Positions 29,633 to 38,603 of a stretch of 64,000 bases of DNA are shown here, piece after piece. How positions within the stretch are numbered: the first letter of the stretch is position 1; each line of letters opens with the position of its first letter. The position numbers and the translations under genes were made by a program. Origin of the DNA: Plantactinospora sp. KBS50 (GTDB taxonomy: Bacteria > Actinomycetota > Actinomycetes > Mycobacteriales > Micromonosporaceae); contig NZ_CP022961.1 in NCBI RefSeq assembly GCF_002285795.1, positions 4,592,001 through 4,656,000 on the forward strand. The letters are read 5' to 3'. The notes under the pieces are model-generated. The model had not been told where the DNA came from. It made no database searches and saw only the letters and a list, made by a program, of their open reading frames with translations.

Positions 29633-32503
29633 GTGGATGCCTCGCTGGCCGGCCGGGACACGGGCGGCCGGGACACGGGCGGCCGGGAACGGTCCCGGCC
29701 GGACCTGGTCGGTCGGGACCCGGTGCTGGACCGCGCCCGGCGGGCGCTCGAGCGCGGCAGCCACGTCCTGCTGGAGGGTCCGGCCGGGATCGGCAAGACG
29801 GCGATCTGGCAGGCCCTGGTCGACACGGCGGACCGGGCCGGCTGGCTCGTGCTGGCCTGCGCGCCGACCGAGACCGAGACCGCCCTGCCCTTCGCGGCCC
29901 TCGCCGACCTGCTCGGACCACTCGCCGACGGGATAGCGGCGCTGCCGCCGCCGCAGCGGATGGCGGCCGAGGTCGCCCTGCTGGCCGCCCATCCGAGCGT
30001 CGCCATCGACGAGCGGGCGGTCGGCGCCGCCACCCGTTCCCTGCTGGCCGCGGCGCTGGCCGGTGCGGACCGGCCGGTGCTGCTCGCCGTGGACGACGCG
30101 CCCTGGCTGGATCCACCGAGCGAACGGTGCCTGCGGTTCGCGCTGCGCCGGCTCGCGGTCCGGCCGGCCGTGCTGGTCAGCCGCCGCACCGAGGACGCGG
30201 GCGAGGCGCCGGTGCCGCTCGGGCTGGACGAGATCCCGGCCGGCGGGCCGGTCCGCCGGTTCGGCGTCACGCCGCTCGGGGTGGCCGCGCTGCACCACAT
30301 CCTGCGATCCCGGCTGGGGCGTACGCTCAGCCGCCCGCTGCTGGCCCGGATCGCCCGGGACGCCGGCGGCAACCCGCTGCTGGCCATCGAGATGACCCGC
30401 GCGGTGCTCCGGTTGCCCAGCCCGCCCCGCCCGGGTGACGACCTGCCGGTCGCCTCGTCCACCCAGCAGTTGCTCACCGACACGCTCCGCACGCTGCCGG
30501 AGGGCACCCGGGACGCGGTCCGGCTGGCCGCCCTGCTGGCCGTGCCGACGCTCGGCGATCTCGCGGCGGCCGGCGTACCGGCCAGCGCGCTGGACCCGGC
30601 CGAGGAGGCGGGGCTGGTCACGGTGACCGACCGGGTGTGCTTCGCCCATCCGGCGTACGCGGCGGCCATCCGCGCCGGCATCCCGCCGGGCATCGGCCGG
30701 CGGCTGCGGCAACGGCTGGCCGCGGCCGTGACGGATCCGGACGAACGCGCCCGCCAGCTCGCCCGGTGCACGATCGCGCCGGATCCGCGGGTCGCGGCGG
30801 AGCTGGCCCGGGCGGCCGACCGGCAGCGCGCCCGTGGCGCCTGCGAGGCCGCGACCGAGCTGTACGAGCGGGCCGCCGAGCTGACCCCGCCGGCCTCCGG
30901 CGCCGATCGCGGCCGGTGGCAGCTCGCCGCCGTGCGGAGCCGCTTCGACAGCGGCGACTTCGGTGCCGCGGGCGCGGCGGCCGAGCTGGCCGCGGCCGGG
31001 CTGACCGGCGACCAGCGGGCCGAGGCGCTGCTGCTGCGCGCGATGGTCGGCTGGGCCGCGGACGACCTCGGCACCACCCTGGCGGTCGCCGACCGGGCGC
31101 TCGCGGCGGCCCGGCCCGGCACGCCGCTGGCCGGACGCATCCACGCGCACCTGGCGCTGTTCTGGGACGAACCCGAACCGGGGCGGCGGCACGCCGAGAG
31201 CGCGCTCGCGTTGCTGCCGGCCGGCTCCGGCGACCGGGACCTGCTGATCGGCTCGCTGCTGCACCTGTTCTTCCACGAGGTGCGGGCCGGTCGGCCCGCC
31301 CGCACCGAACTGCTCGACCGGGCGCTGGCTCTGGAGGACGGCGAACCGGCCTGGCTCTCCGGCACGGTGCCGGCGATCTGGTGGAAGGCGGTGGACGACC
31401 ACGATCGGGCCCGGACCCGGCTGGCCGGCATGTTCGACCGGGCGGTGGCCCGCGGCGACGAACCGTGGCAGCACGAACTGCTCACCCACCTGGGTGAGAC
31501 CGAGCTGCTGGCGGCCCGGTTCGCCGCCGCCGAGCGGCACATCGTGGCGGCCCGCGAGCTGGGCGAGCAGGTGGGCTCCGGGCTGGCCGCCGAGACGTGG
31601 CTGGCCGGCACGCTCGACGCCTACCGGGGTGACCTCGCCCCGGCCGGCGCGGCGGCCGAGGCCGGCCTGCGCCGCGCCGAGGAGCTGGGCAACCCGTGGG
31701 CGCGGCGGATCAACCTGCAACTGGCCGGGCTGGTCGCGCTCTCCGCGGGCCGGATGGGCGCCGCCGCGAGCGCGTACGGCCAGCTCGCGACGGCGCTGGC
31801 CGGCTCGGGGGTGGTCGAGCCGATCGCGTTGCGGTTCGAACCGGACTGGATCGAGGCGTGCGTCGGTGCCGGCGACACCGGCACGGCCGCCGCGGTGCTC
31901 GACCGGCTCGCCGAGCGGCACGCCCGGCTGCCCCGGCCGTGGACGGCGCTGGGTCTGGCCCGTGGTCGGGTCCTGCTGCGCGGCGCCGCCGGCGAGGATC
32001 CGGCCGAGGAGTTGGCCGAGCTGGCCGCGGCGCGTGCGGACGTACCGGCGGATGTGCTGCCGCTGGACCGGGCCCGCTGCCTGCTGGTGGCGGGGGTGGC
32101 GCACCGCCGGGCGCGCCGCAAGCGGCCGGCCCGCGAGGCGCTGGAGGCGGCGGTCGCGGAGTTCGTGGCGCTCGGCGCCGGCGCCTTCGCCGAGCGGGCG
32201 CGGGCGGAGCTGGTCCGGGTCGCCGGCCGGGTGTCGGCGCCCACCGAACTCACCGCGACCGAGCAGCGGGTGGCGGGGCTGGCCGCCCGGGGCGGCACCA
32301 ACCGGGCCATCGCCGACGCGCTGTTCATCAGCCCGAAGACGGTGGAGGCCAACCTGGCCCGGGTCTACCGCAAGCTCGGCATCTCCCGGCGCGCCGAACT
32401 CGGCACGGCGATGGCCGAGCGCCGCGCCGAACCCGGCGCCGCGGCGGCCGAGCGCCGCGCCGAACCCGGCGCCACGGCGGCCGAGCGGCGTCGCGGTCGG
32501 TAG
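29633..32503 (+). CDS. Large ATP-binding LuxR-family (LAL) transcriptional regulator
   Basis: 956-residue regulator of the LAL class. It has a short tail with a duplicated GRDTG unit, then an AAA/STAND ATPase with Walker A LLEGPAGIGKTAIW and Walker B VLLAVDDAPWLD. A long helical TPR-like middle precedes a C-terminal LuxR helix-turn-helix (LTATEQRVAGLAARG..NRAIADALFISPKTVEANLARVY). LAL proteins often control sugar use or secondary metabolism in response to ligands. The start GTG 29633 has CATGAT six bases upstream, suggesting a leaderless transcript. It is convergent with the alpha-glucan locus, so a role there is possible but unproven. Confidence 0.92.
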   Translation: MDASLAGRDTGGRDTGGRERSRPDLVGRDPVLDRARRALERGSHVLLEGPAGIGKTAIWQALVDTADRAGWLVLACAPTETETALPFAALADLLGPLADGIAALPPPQRMAAEVALLAAHPSVAIDERAVGAATRSLLAAALAGADRPVLLAVDDAPWLDPPSERCLRFALRRLAVRPAVLVSRRTEDAGEAPVPLGLDEIPAGGPVRRFGVTPLGVAALHHILRSRLGRTLSRPLLARIARDAGGNPLLAIEMTRAVLRLPSPPRPGDDLPVASSTQQLLTDTLRTLPEGTRDAVRLAALLAVPTLGDLAAAGVPASALDPAEEAGLVTVTDRVCFAHPAYAAAIRAGIPPGIGRRLRQRLAAAVTDPDERARQLARCTIAPDPRVAAELARAADRQRARGACEAATELYERAAELTPPASGADRGRWQLAAVRSRFDSGDFGAAGAAAELAAAGLTGDQRAEALLLRAMVGWAADDLGTTLAVADRALAAARPGTPLAGRIHAHLALFWDEPEPGRRHAESALALLPAGSGDRDLLIGSLLHLFFHEVRAGRPARTELLDRALALEDGEPAWLSGTVPAIWWKAVDDHDRARTRLAGMFDRAVARGDEPWQHELLTHLGETELLAARFAAAERHIVAARELGEQVGSGLAAETWLAGTLDAYRGDLAPAGAAAEAGLRRAEELGNPWARRINLQLAGLVALSAGRMGAAASAYGQLATALAGSGVVEPIALRFEPDWIEACVGAGDTGTAAAVLDRLAERHARLPRPWTALGLARGRVLLRGAAGEDPAEELAELAAARADVPADVLPLDRARCLLVAGVAHRRARRKRPAREALEAAVAEFVALGAGAFAERARAELVRVAGRVSAPTELTATEQRVAGLAARGGTNRAIADALFISPKTVEANLARVYRKLGISRRAELGTAMAERRAEPGAAAAERRAEPGATAAERRRGR
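32414..32488. repeat. 33-bp tandem repeat at the 3' end of the LuxR-type gene
   Basis: Two full copies (32414-32446, 32447-32479) and a 9-base partial copy encode AERRAEPGAAA units after the HTH. The tail is outside the known domain and has probably grown by slippage. Confidence 0.8.
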
Positions 32504-32555
32504 CTTCCCCGCGGGAAGCCACCGGGCCGCCGGGACGGTGGTCCCGGCGGCCCGG
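32503..32555. terminator. Double hairpin terminator between LuxR-type gene and GH87 gene
   Basis: A 7-bp hairpin (GCTTCCC/GGGAAGC, 32503-32519) is followed by a 15-bp perfect stem (32522-32536 with 32541-32555, loop GGTG). The genes on either side converge, so it probably serves both strands. Confidence 0.85.
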
Positions 32556-32561
32556 CCCGGA

Positions 32562-35500
32562 TCAGTTCCGGTTGATGGTGAACGTGCTGGTGGTGTTCCT
32601 GATGTCCTGGTAGTTGTCGCTCAGCCGCAGGTTGGTGAAGCTGGCCGAGCCCACCGCCGGACCCTGGCCGGCCTCGGGCATCTCGTTCACCCAGATCCCG
32701 AAGCCGGACTTGGCGTCGAAGGCGTCACCGCTGCGCCGGGCACCGGAGATCGACACGTTGGTGAAGACCGTGTCGGTGATCGGGTTCTGCGGCTGGCCGC
32801 CGGAGTAGTTGGTCTGGAACATGATTCCCGAGTACGTCGGGTCGACGATGTCGACGTTGGAGATCCGGATACCGCGGAACTCCTTCGAGGCGGAGAAGAG
32901 CCACATCGCCGGGAACGTCTGGTTGCCCCAGAAGTGCCCGCCGGAGCGGACCAGCGACACGTCCTCGAACCGGGTCGGCGGGTTCGCGCCGAACCCGACG
33001 AACGGGTAGCCGAAGTCCAGCGAGCTGATCGTCACCCCCGAGTAGGTGAGCTGGTCGGCGATGTAGAGGTTGCGGAACACGTTGTCGTAGCCGCCGTACA
33101 CGGCGATCCCGGCCGCCCGCCAGGTGAGCGTGGCGGACAGGTTCTCGAACACGTTGCCGTGGTTGCCCTCTCCGGCGCCCTGGTCGGTGGCCGAGAACAG
33201 CGCGAACGCGTCGTCACCGGTGGAGCGCCCCTCCGAGTTGGTGACCAGGTTGTTGGTGCTGCCGTTGGTCATGTTGACCGCGTCGGCGAAGGTGTTCCGG
33301 AACCGGCTGTCCCGGATGGTCAGCCCGCTGACGCTCACGCCCCAGTACGCGCAGACGGTGTGCTCGACCCAGACGCTGTCCAGGGTCAGGTTGTCCACGT
33401 CCCGCAGCTCGCCCCAGACCTTGCCCGGGCCGTCGATCCGGTTCGTGTAGTTGCCGAAGAACGCCAGGTGCGCGAAGGTCGAGCCGCTGGCCGAGGACTC
33501 CACCCGGAAGCCCGCGTCGGTGTTCTGCTGGCTCGGCGGGGTCTGGAAGCGGGTGTACCACATGCCCGCCCCGATCACCCGTACCGCCTTGCCGTACACC
33601 TGGAACTTCTGCGCGGTCTCGTAGGTGCCCGCCGGCAGGTAGACCCCGATCAGGTTGCCGGTGGTGTCCATCCGCACCTTGTCCAGGGCGTTCTGCACGT
33701 CGGACTGGCCGAACCCGGTGGGTACGACGTAGCGCGCCGGGTCGGGGTTGGCCCGCGGCGACACCAGTTCGGTGTTGATGAAGTCGATCGCGTACCGGCT
33801 GGTGTTGGCCGCGTCCTTCTGCAACCGGATGGTCGCGCCCGCCGGCACCGTGGAGTTCAGCATCACGTTGGCCTCGTCGTAGATGTGCCGCGGTGCGCCC
33901 GCGCTCGGCGAGTCGCTCGGGCTCGCCTCGGCGCCGTAGAGCCAGATGTGCTTGGAGGTCAGGTTGATCGGCTTGTGCAGCACGCCGTTGACGTAGATGT
34001 TCAGCGTCGCGTCGATCCCGCCGCCACCGGCCGAGTCCGGGATGGAGAAGCGGGTGACCAGGGTGTTGGTGGCCGCCCGGGTGGTCCACTCGACGTACGC
34101 GCCGGTGCTGTTGAGGGTGACCGCCCGGCGTCCGGACGCCTCGCCGGCCAGGTCGCCGATGGTCCGGTTCGGCCCGACCACCTGCGCCCCGCCGCCGATC
34201 CGGCCGTCCTCGGCCTCGTACATGTCGTACGCCAGGTTGGCGCCGCGGCCCACGAACAGCGGCCGTTCCGAGGTGTTGTTCTGCTGCTTGGCCGGCAGTT
34301 CGTTGGCGTCGGCCGCGAGCACCACCCGGACGGTGTAGCGCCCGTTGGCCGCCGTCCAGGTGCCGAGGTTGACCGCCGGGCTGGTCGCGCCGGCCGCCAG
34401 CGTGCCGCTGTACGAGCCGGTGAGGGTGCGCAGGGTGGCGCCGGTGTCGGAGAGCACGGTGAGGGTGATGCCGTGCGCGCCGCCGGCCGAGGCGATCGTG
34501 CCGGCGTTGCGGATCGACACCGAGAAGGTCACCGTGGCGCCGGCGCTGGGGGCGCTGGGCGACCAGGTGACCGCGCCGGCGACCAGGTCGGAGCTGGGCA
34601 CCGCGCCGACCGTGAGCGAGGCCGTACGGCTGTTGTTCGTCTCGTCCTGCTCGACCACCGTGTTGGCCTCGTCGACCGTGGCGGTGATCTCGTAGCTGCC
34701 GGCGGCCCGGACTCCGATGCCCGCGGACACCGTGCTGGACGCCCCGGCGGCCAGCGCGCCGACGTTTGCGGTGCCGACCTTCGTCGTACCCAGGTAGAAG
34801 CTGACCGCGGTGGCGGGCGAGGCGGCGGTGCCGGCGTTGCGGACGGTGGCCGACAGGGTGACCGGGTCGGTCTCGGACGGTGCGGCCGGGCTGCTCGTCA
34901 GCGCGGTGACGGTCAGGTCGGGGTTCGGCGCGGGGGTGCCGAGCACCTGGAATTCGGCGACCTGGCCGTTGCCGGCGCCCGAGTTGGCGGTGAACTGGAG
35001 CCGGACGTCCGCGGCGGTCGCGCTGACCGGGATGGTCACGGTGTTGCCGCTGGCCGGCGAGAAGGAGTACGTGGCCGAGCCGACCAGGCTGCCGAAGCCG
35101 CTGGCCGACTGCTCACGGCCGAGCACCTGGAAGGTCTGGGTACGCGGTCCCCAGGCGGAGTCCGGGTTCAGCTTCACCACGATGCCGCTGATGCTGGCGT
35201 TCGCCCCGAGCGCGACGGTAAGCGTGCTCGGGTACGCCCCCGGCGCGCCCTCCCAGTAGGTCGCCAGGTCGCCGTCGTTGGCGTTGGTCGCGGCGTAGAG
35301 GTACTCGGTGGAGGAGGCGGTGATCGGCTTGCCGAGCGCCAGGTTCGCGCCGGTGGGCGGCGGCGGATCGGTGGTCCCGCCGGGGCCGTAGACCTCCAGT
35401 TCGGACAGTTGCCCGGCCGGCCAGCCGGTGTTCGCGGTGAACAGCGCCCGCACGTACCGGGTGCTGGCGGTGGCCAGGCTGATCGTCACGGTGTTGCCGG

Positions 35501-35912
35501 TGGACGGGTTGAAGGCGTACGAGGCCGAGCCGACCAGGGTGCTGAAGCTCGACCCGTTGGTGCTGCCCTGCACGGTCAGCGTCTGGTTGCGGGCTCCCCA
35601 GCCGGTCGGCAGCTTGAGCACGACCTGGTTGACGCTGGTGGCCGCGGCCAGGTCGACCTGGATCCACTGCGGGAACGCGTTGTTCGTGCTCTCCCAGTAG
35701 CTGGCGGCGTTCCCGTCGTTGGCGTTGCCGGCCACGTAGACGTCGGCGTGGCTGCTCGCGGTCATGGTGCGGCCCAGCGCGAGGTTGGTGCTGGCGGCGA
35801 GGGCCGCGGCGGGTTGGGGCGGGGCCGCTGCCGCCGACCCGGCGGGGGCCGCGGCGGCGACCAGGCCGACCGCGGCGAGCGCCGCGATGGCGCGGGTACG
35901 GAATCTGGACAT
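32562..35912 (-). CDS. Secreted multidomain GH87 alpha-1,3-glucanase (mutanase/mycodextranase family)
   Basis: 1116 residues. A signal peptide (about 1-30) precedes two F5/8-type discoidin (CBM32-like) domains (about 40-178 and 185-325). Two CARDB adhesion-type domains (about 335-560), a CBM6/35-like beta-sandwich (560-720) and a C-terminal right-handed beta-helix follow. The helix carries FADAVN and, 23-24 residues later, STGDDAF. This D...DD spacing equals that of the catalytic aspartates reported for GH87 alpha-1,3-glucanases. The enzyme should cut alpha-1,3-glucan (fungal wall or mutan) outside the cell. ATG 35912. It is the last gene of the glucan locus. Confidence 0.87.
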   Translation of the reverse strand: MSRFRTRAIAALAAVGLVAAAAPAGSAAAAPPQPAAALAASTNLALGRTMTASSHADVYVAGNANDGNAASYWESTNNAFPQWIQVDLAAATSVNQVVLKLPTGWGARNQTLTVQGSTNGSSFSTLVGSASYAFNPSTGNTVTISLATASTRYVRALFTANTGWPAGQLSELEVYGPGGTTDPPPPTGANLALGKPITASSTEYLYAATNANDGDLATYWEGAPGAYPSTLTVALGANASISGIVVKLNPDSAWGPRTQTFQVLGREQSASGFGSLVGSATYSFSPASGNTVTIPVSATAADVRLQFTANSGAGNGQVAEFQVLGTPAPNPDLTVTALTSSPAAPSETDPVTLSATVRNAGTAASPATAVSFYLGTTKVGTANVGALAAGASSTVSAGIGVRAAGSYEITATVDEANTVVEQDETNNSRTASLTVGAVPSSDLVAGAVTWSPSAPSAGATVTFSVSIRNAGTIASAGGAHGITLTVLSDTGATLRTLTGSYSGTLAAGATSPAVNLGTWTAANGRYTVRVVLAADANELPAKQQNNTSERPLFVGRGANLAYDMYEAEDGRIGGGAQVVGPNRTIGDLAGEASGRRAVTLNSTGAYVEWTTRAATNTLVTRFSIPDSAGGGGIDATLNIYVNGVLHKPINLTSKHIWLYGAEASPSDSPSAGAPRHIYDEANVMLNSTVPAGATIRLQKDAANTSRYAIDFINTELVSPRANPDPARYVVPTGFGQSDVQNALDKVRMDTTGNLIGVYLPAGTYETAQKFQVYGKAVRVIGAGMWYTRFQTPPSQQNTDAGFRVESSASGSTFAHLAFFGNYTNRIDGPGKVWGELRDVDNLTLDSVWVEHTVCAYWGVSVSGLTIRDSRFRNTFADAVNMTNGSTNNLVTNSEGRSTGDDAFALFSATDQGAGEGNHGNVFENLSATLTWRAAGIAVYGGYDNVFRNLYIADQLTYSGVTISSLDFGYPFVGFGANPPTRFEDVSLVRSGGHFWGNQTFPAMWLFSASKEFRGIRISNVDIVDPTYSGIMFQTNYSGGQPQNPITDTVFTNVSISGARRSGDAFDAKSGFGIWVNEMPEAGQGPAVGSASFTNLRLSDNYQDIRNTTSTFTINRN

Positions 35913-35949
35913 GGTGGATGGACACCTTCTTCCGGAAACGTGGCGAGGT

Positions 35950-36010
35950 GTGTGGGGTGGGTGTGGAGGTGGGGTGGGTGCGGGGTGGGGTGGGTGCGGG
36001 GTGGGTGCGC
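35950..36010. repeat. G-rich tandem repeat between the two GH87 genes
   Basis: Irregular copies of GGGGTGGGTGCG on the plus strand, with at least seven runs of three or more G separated by one to a few bases. The transcript of the locus (minus strand) is C-rich here, so any G-quadruplex would form on the template DNA strand. Confidence 0.75.
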
Positions 36011-36048
36011 GGCGGGGGCCGGTCCGCTGCCGGCCCCCGCCGCACCGG

Positions 36049-38499
36049 TCAGGAGGCGTAGACCTCGAACTCACCGACCTGGCCGGCCGGCCAGCCGGTG
36101 TTGCCGGTGAACGTCAACCGCACGAACCGGCGGGCGCCGCTGGGCAGCGGGATCGACACCGTGTTGCCGGTGGCCGGGTTGAAGACGTACCCGGCGGACG
36201 AGCGGAGGGTGCTCCAGTTCGACCCGTTCGTCGAACCGAGCACGGACAGCGTCTGGGTACGGGTCTGCCAGGCGGCGGCGGGCGGAAGCTTCAGCACCAC
36301 CCGGGCGACCGGCAGGGCGCTGCCCAGGTCGACGGTGATCGACTGCGGGAACGCGTTGTTGGCGCTCTCCCAGTAGCTGTTCGCGTTCCCGTCCACCGCG
36401 TTGCCGGCCGGGTACACGTCGGTGTGGCTGGTCTCGCTGACCGGCCGGCCCAGGGCCAGGTTGCCGGCCGGCACGGTCGGGGTCGGGCTGGCCGTCGGGG
36501 TCGGGCTCGCGGTCGGCGTGGGGCTGGCCGTCGGGGTCGGGCTCGCCGTCGGGGTCGGGCTGGTGGAGGTCGGCGGGGTGGACGGGCCGTTGCCCCACTG
36601 CGGCTCCGGCCACGGCCCGCAGTACGGGCTGGCCGAGTACCACCCCGAGTTGCCGGCGCCCTGGCTGATCTGGAACGAGCCGCCCACGCAGTTGTACATC
36701 GGGTTGGTCTGCGCGATGCCGGTGGCCCGGACGTTGGTGAAGCTCACCTGGCTGGGCGCCTGCACCTGCAGCGCGAACGTGCCGGCACCGTCGATCCGGA
36801 CGTTGTTCAGGTTGATGCCGCTGCTCTGTCCCTCGATCCACTGCAGCGCCGCGTACGAGCTGTCCAGGATATCGGTGTCGGTGACGTTGATGGTGGCACC
36901 CTGGAGCGGCTCGTTCAGTCCGTCGAACCACAGCGCACCGACGCCGAAGTTCCAGTTGTAGTCGGAGTTGCCGTTACGGATCATCGTGTTGCGGGCGACG
37001 GTGATCGTGCCGGCCACCGCGGTCGGCCCGTTCACCCCGGGGTAGCGGTTGGCGATGTGGATGCCGCCGCCGTTGGTGACCGAGTCGGCGGTGACGTTGT
37101 CGGTGATCGAGATGTTCCGGCCGCCGTACGTGACCAGGTTGTTCGCCAGGATCGTGACGCCGACGGTGTTGTGCGTGAACGAGTTGTTGACGTTCGGCAC
37201 GTTCTGCGCCCACATGGCCAGGCCGTCGTCGCCGGTGTTGCGGACGAAGGTGTTGGTGACCGTGGAGTTGGTGACACCCCAGTGGAAGTTCACCCCGTCG
37301 GCGGTCTGGTCGAGGATCCGGCTGTTGCGGATGGTGAAGTTGTCCATCGGCCCGTCCATCCAGGCACCGACCTTGGTGTGCTGCAACCACAGGTTGTCCA
37401 CCACCGAGTCGGACAGCGCCCCGCCCAGGGCGTTGACCTGGTCCTCGTCGACCCGCTCCCGGATGTCGCCGATGATCGCGAAGTCCCGCAGCGTGACGTT
37501 GCGGCTCGGGCCGCCGGCCTCCTGCGACCGGATCTCACCGCCGTAGCCACCTCCGGCGACGTACTTGCCGTAGATGCCGGCGGCGCGCCGGCGGTCGGTG
37601 GGGTGCCGGCCGCCGAGCACCGAGTACCACGGGCCGGCGCCGCGCAGGGTCACCCGGTCGACGACCACGTGGTCCCAGAGCGTGAACGTGCCGGCCGGGA
37701 TCCACACGGTTCTGCCCTGGTCCCGCCCGGCGTTCACGGCGGCCTGGAACTTCGCGGTGGAGTCGGTGGCGCCGGTCGGATCGGCACCGAAGTCGGTGAC
37801 CACGTCGAGCGCGCCGGCGGGCTTGGCGATCGGGCCGCCGACCAGCTCGAAGTCGGCCAGGTCGATGGTGAAGGTGGGCGACTGCGCGGTCGAGGAGACC
37901 TGGAGCCGGATCTTCGTACCGGCCGGGTAGGTGGTGCCGAACAGGGCGCGGGCCTCGTCGTAGAAGTGGTGCGGGTTGTTGTCGCCCGGGTTGTTGTTGA
38001 ACGGGTAGCCGCCGTAGTACCAGCCGTACCGGGAGGTGACCGGCACCGACTTGACCAGCGTGCCGTTGGCGCGCAGGTCGATGCTGGCGTCCCGGCCGGT
38101 GCCGGCGGCGTTGTCCGGGAGGCTGTACCGGAAGGTGATCGCGTCGGCCGGCTTGCTGAGGGTGAACTCGACGTACTCGCCGACGGCGTCGAGGGTCACC
38201 GCCTCCCGGCCGGACGCCTCCGAGGGCAGGGTGCCGTAGCGCCGGTCCGGCCCGATCCGGGTGCCGGTGTACGTGGCCCGCTCCGCCTCCTGCTCGGTGA
38301 ACGGAACGGTGGCGCCGCGGCCGGTGATGTCGAACGGGGACAGCCCGGCGGCGCGGGCCGGGGTGGCGGTGCCGGTCAGGGCGATGGCGGTGAGCGAGGT
38401 CGCGGCCAGGGCGACCCCGGCGAGGGCGGCGAGGCCGCGGCGGGTGGGGTTGGTGATCCGGGGTGGGGGTGTGGGGTTGGGGGTGGTGTGGTCGGGCAT
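36049..38499 (-). CDS. Secreted GH87 alpha-1,3-glucanase with C-terminal CBM32
   Basis: 816 residues. A long signal peptide with a Pro-rich start (helix LAALAGVALAATSLTAIALTG) and a CBM6/35-like beta-sandwich (about 50-230) come first. A GH87-type beta-helix (235-620) follows, with TADGVN and NTGDDGLAMW at the same 23-24-residue spacing as catalytic aspartates. An (SPTPTA)n linker (about 625-665) and a discoidin/CBM32 domain (670-816) end the protein. ATG 38499 has GGGAGAG nine bases upstream. It shares the catalytic fold with the neighbouring GH87 protein but has a different accessory-domain order, so the two probably act on different polymer forms. Confidence 0.87.
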   Translation of the reverse strand: MPDHTTPNPTPPPRITNPTRRGLAALAGVALAATSLTAIALTGTATPARAAGLSPFDITGRGATVPFTEQEAERATYTGTRIGPDRRYGTLPSEASGREAVTLDAVGEYVEFTLSKPADAITFRYSLPDNAAGTGRDASIDLRANGTLVKSVPVTSRYGWYYGGYPFNNNPGDNNPHHFYDEARALFGTTYPAGTKIRLQVSSTAQSPTFTIDLADFELVGGPIAKPAGALDVVTDFGADPTGATDSTAKFQAAVNAGRDQGRTVWIPAGTFTLWDHVVVDRVTLRGAGPWYSVLGGRHPTDRRRAAGIYGKYVAGGGYGGEIRSQEAGGPSRNVTLRDFAIIGDIRERVDEDQVNALGGALSDSVVDNLWLQHTKVGAWMDGPMDNFTIRNSRILDQTADGVNFHWGVTNSTVTNTFVRNTGDDGLAMWAQNVPNVNNSFTHNTVGVTILANNLVTYGGRNISITDNVTADSVTNGGGIHIANRYPGVNGPTAVAGTITVARNTMIRNGNSDYNWNFGVGALWFDGLNEPLQGATINVTDTDILDSSYAALQWIEGQSSGINLNNVRIDGAGTFALQVQAPSQVSFTNVRATGIAQTNPMYNCVGGSFQISQGAGNSGWYSASPYCGPWPEPQWGNGPSTPPTSTSPTPTASPTPTASPTPTASPTPTASPTPTVPAGNLALGRPVSETSHTDVYPAGNAVDGNANSYWESANNAFPQSITVDLGSALPVARVVLKLPPAAAWQTRTQTLSVLGSTNGSNWSTLRSSAGYVFNPATGNTVSIPLPSGARRFVRLTFTGNTGWPAGQVGEFEVYAS
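36470..36565. repeat. 18-bp tandem repeat encoding the SPTPTA linker
   Basis: About five copies of an 18-bp unit (GGTCGGGCTSGCSGTCGG type) encode the (SPTPTA)n linker of the GH87/CBM32 protein. Such Thr-Pro linkers are typical of secreted carbohydrate-active enzymes. Confidence 0.85.
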
Positions 38500-38603
38500 G
38501 AGCGGGGCTCTCCCTTTCCGTGGCGACCGGGCGGCCGGCGGGGGGTCGGCGGCTCCGGTGGTGTCGCGGCGCCGGCCGGCGGGGGCGCCGGCGCCGCGAC
38601 GGG

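Noticed and set aside
31494-36110. A 1538-codon open frame on the plus strand
   Set aside because: It starts out of frame inside the LuxR-type gene and runs antisense to the GH87 gene. Its Arg/Val/Gly-rich composition shows it is a high-GC shadow frame.
36470-36565. 18-bp repeats as a CRISPR-like array
   Set aside because: Contiguous and in frame, encoding the SPTPTA linker.
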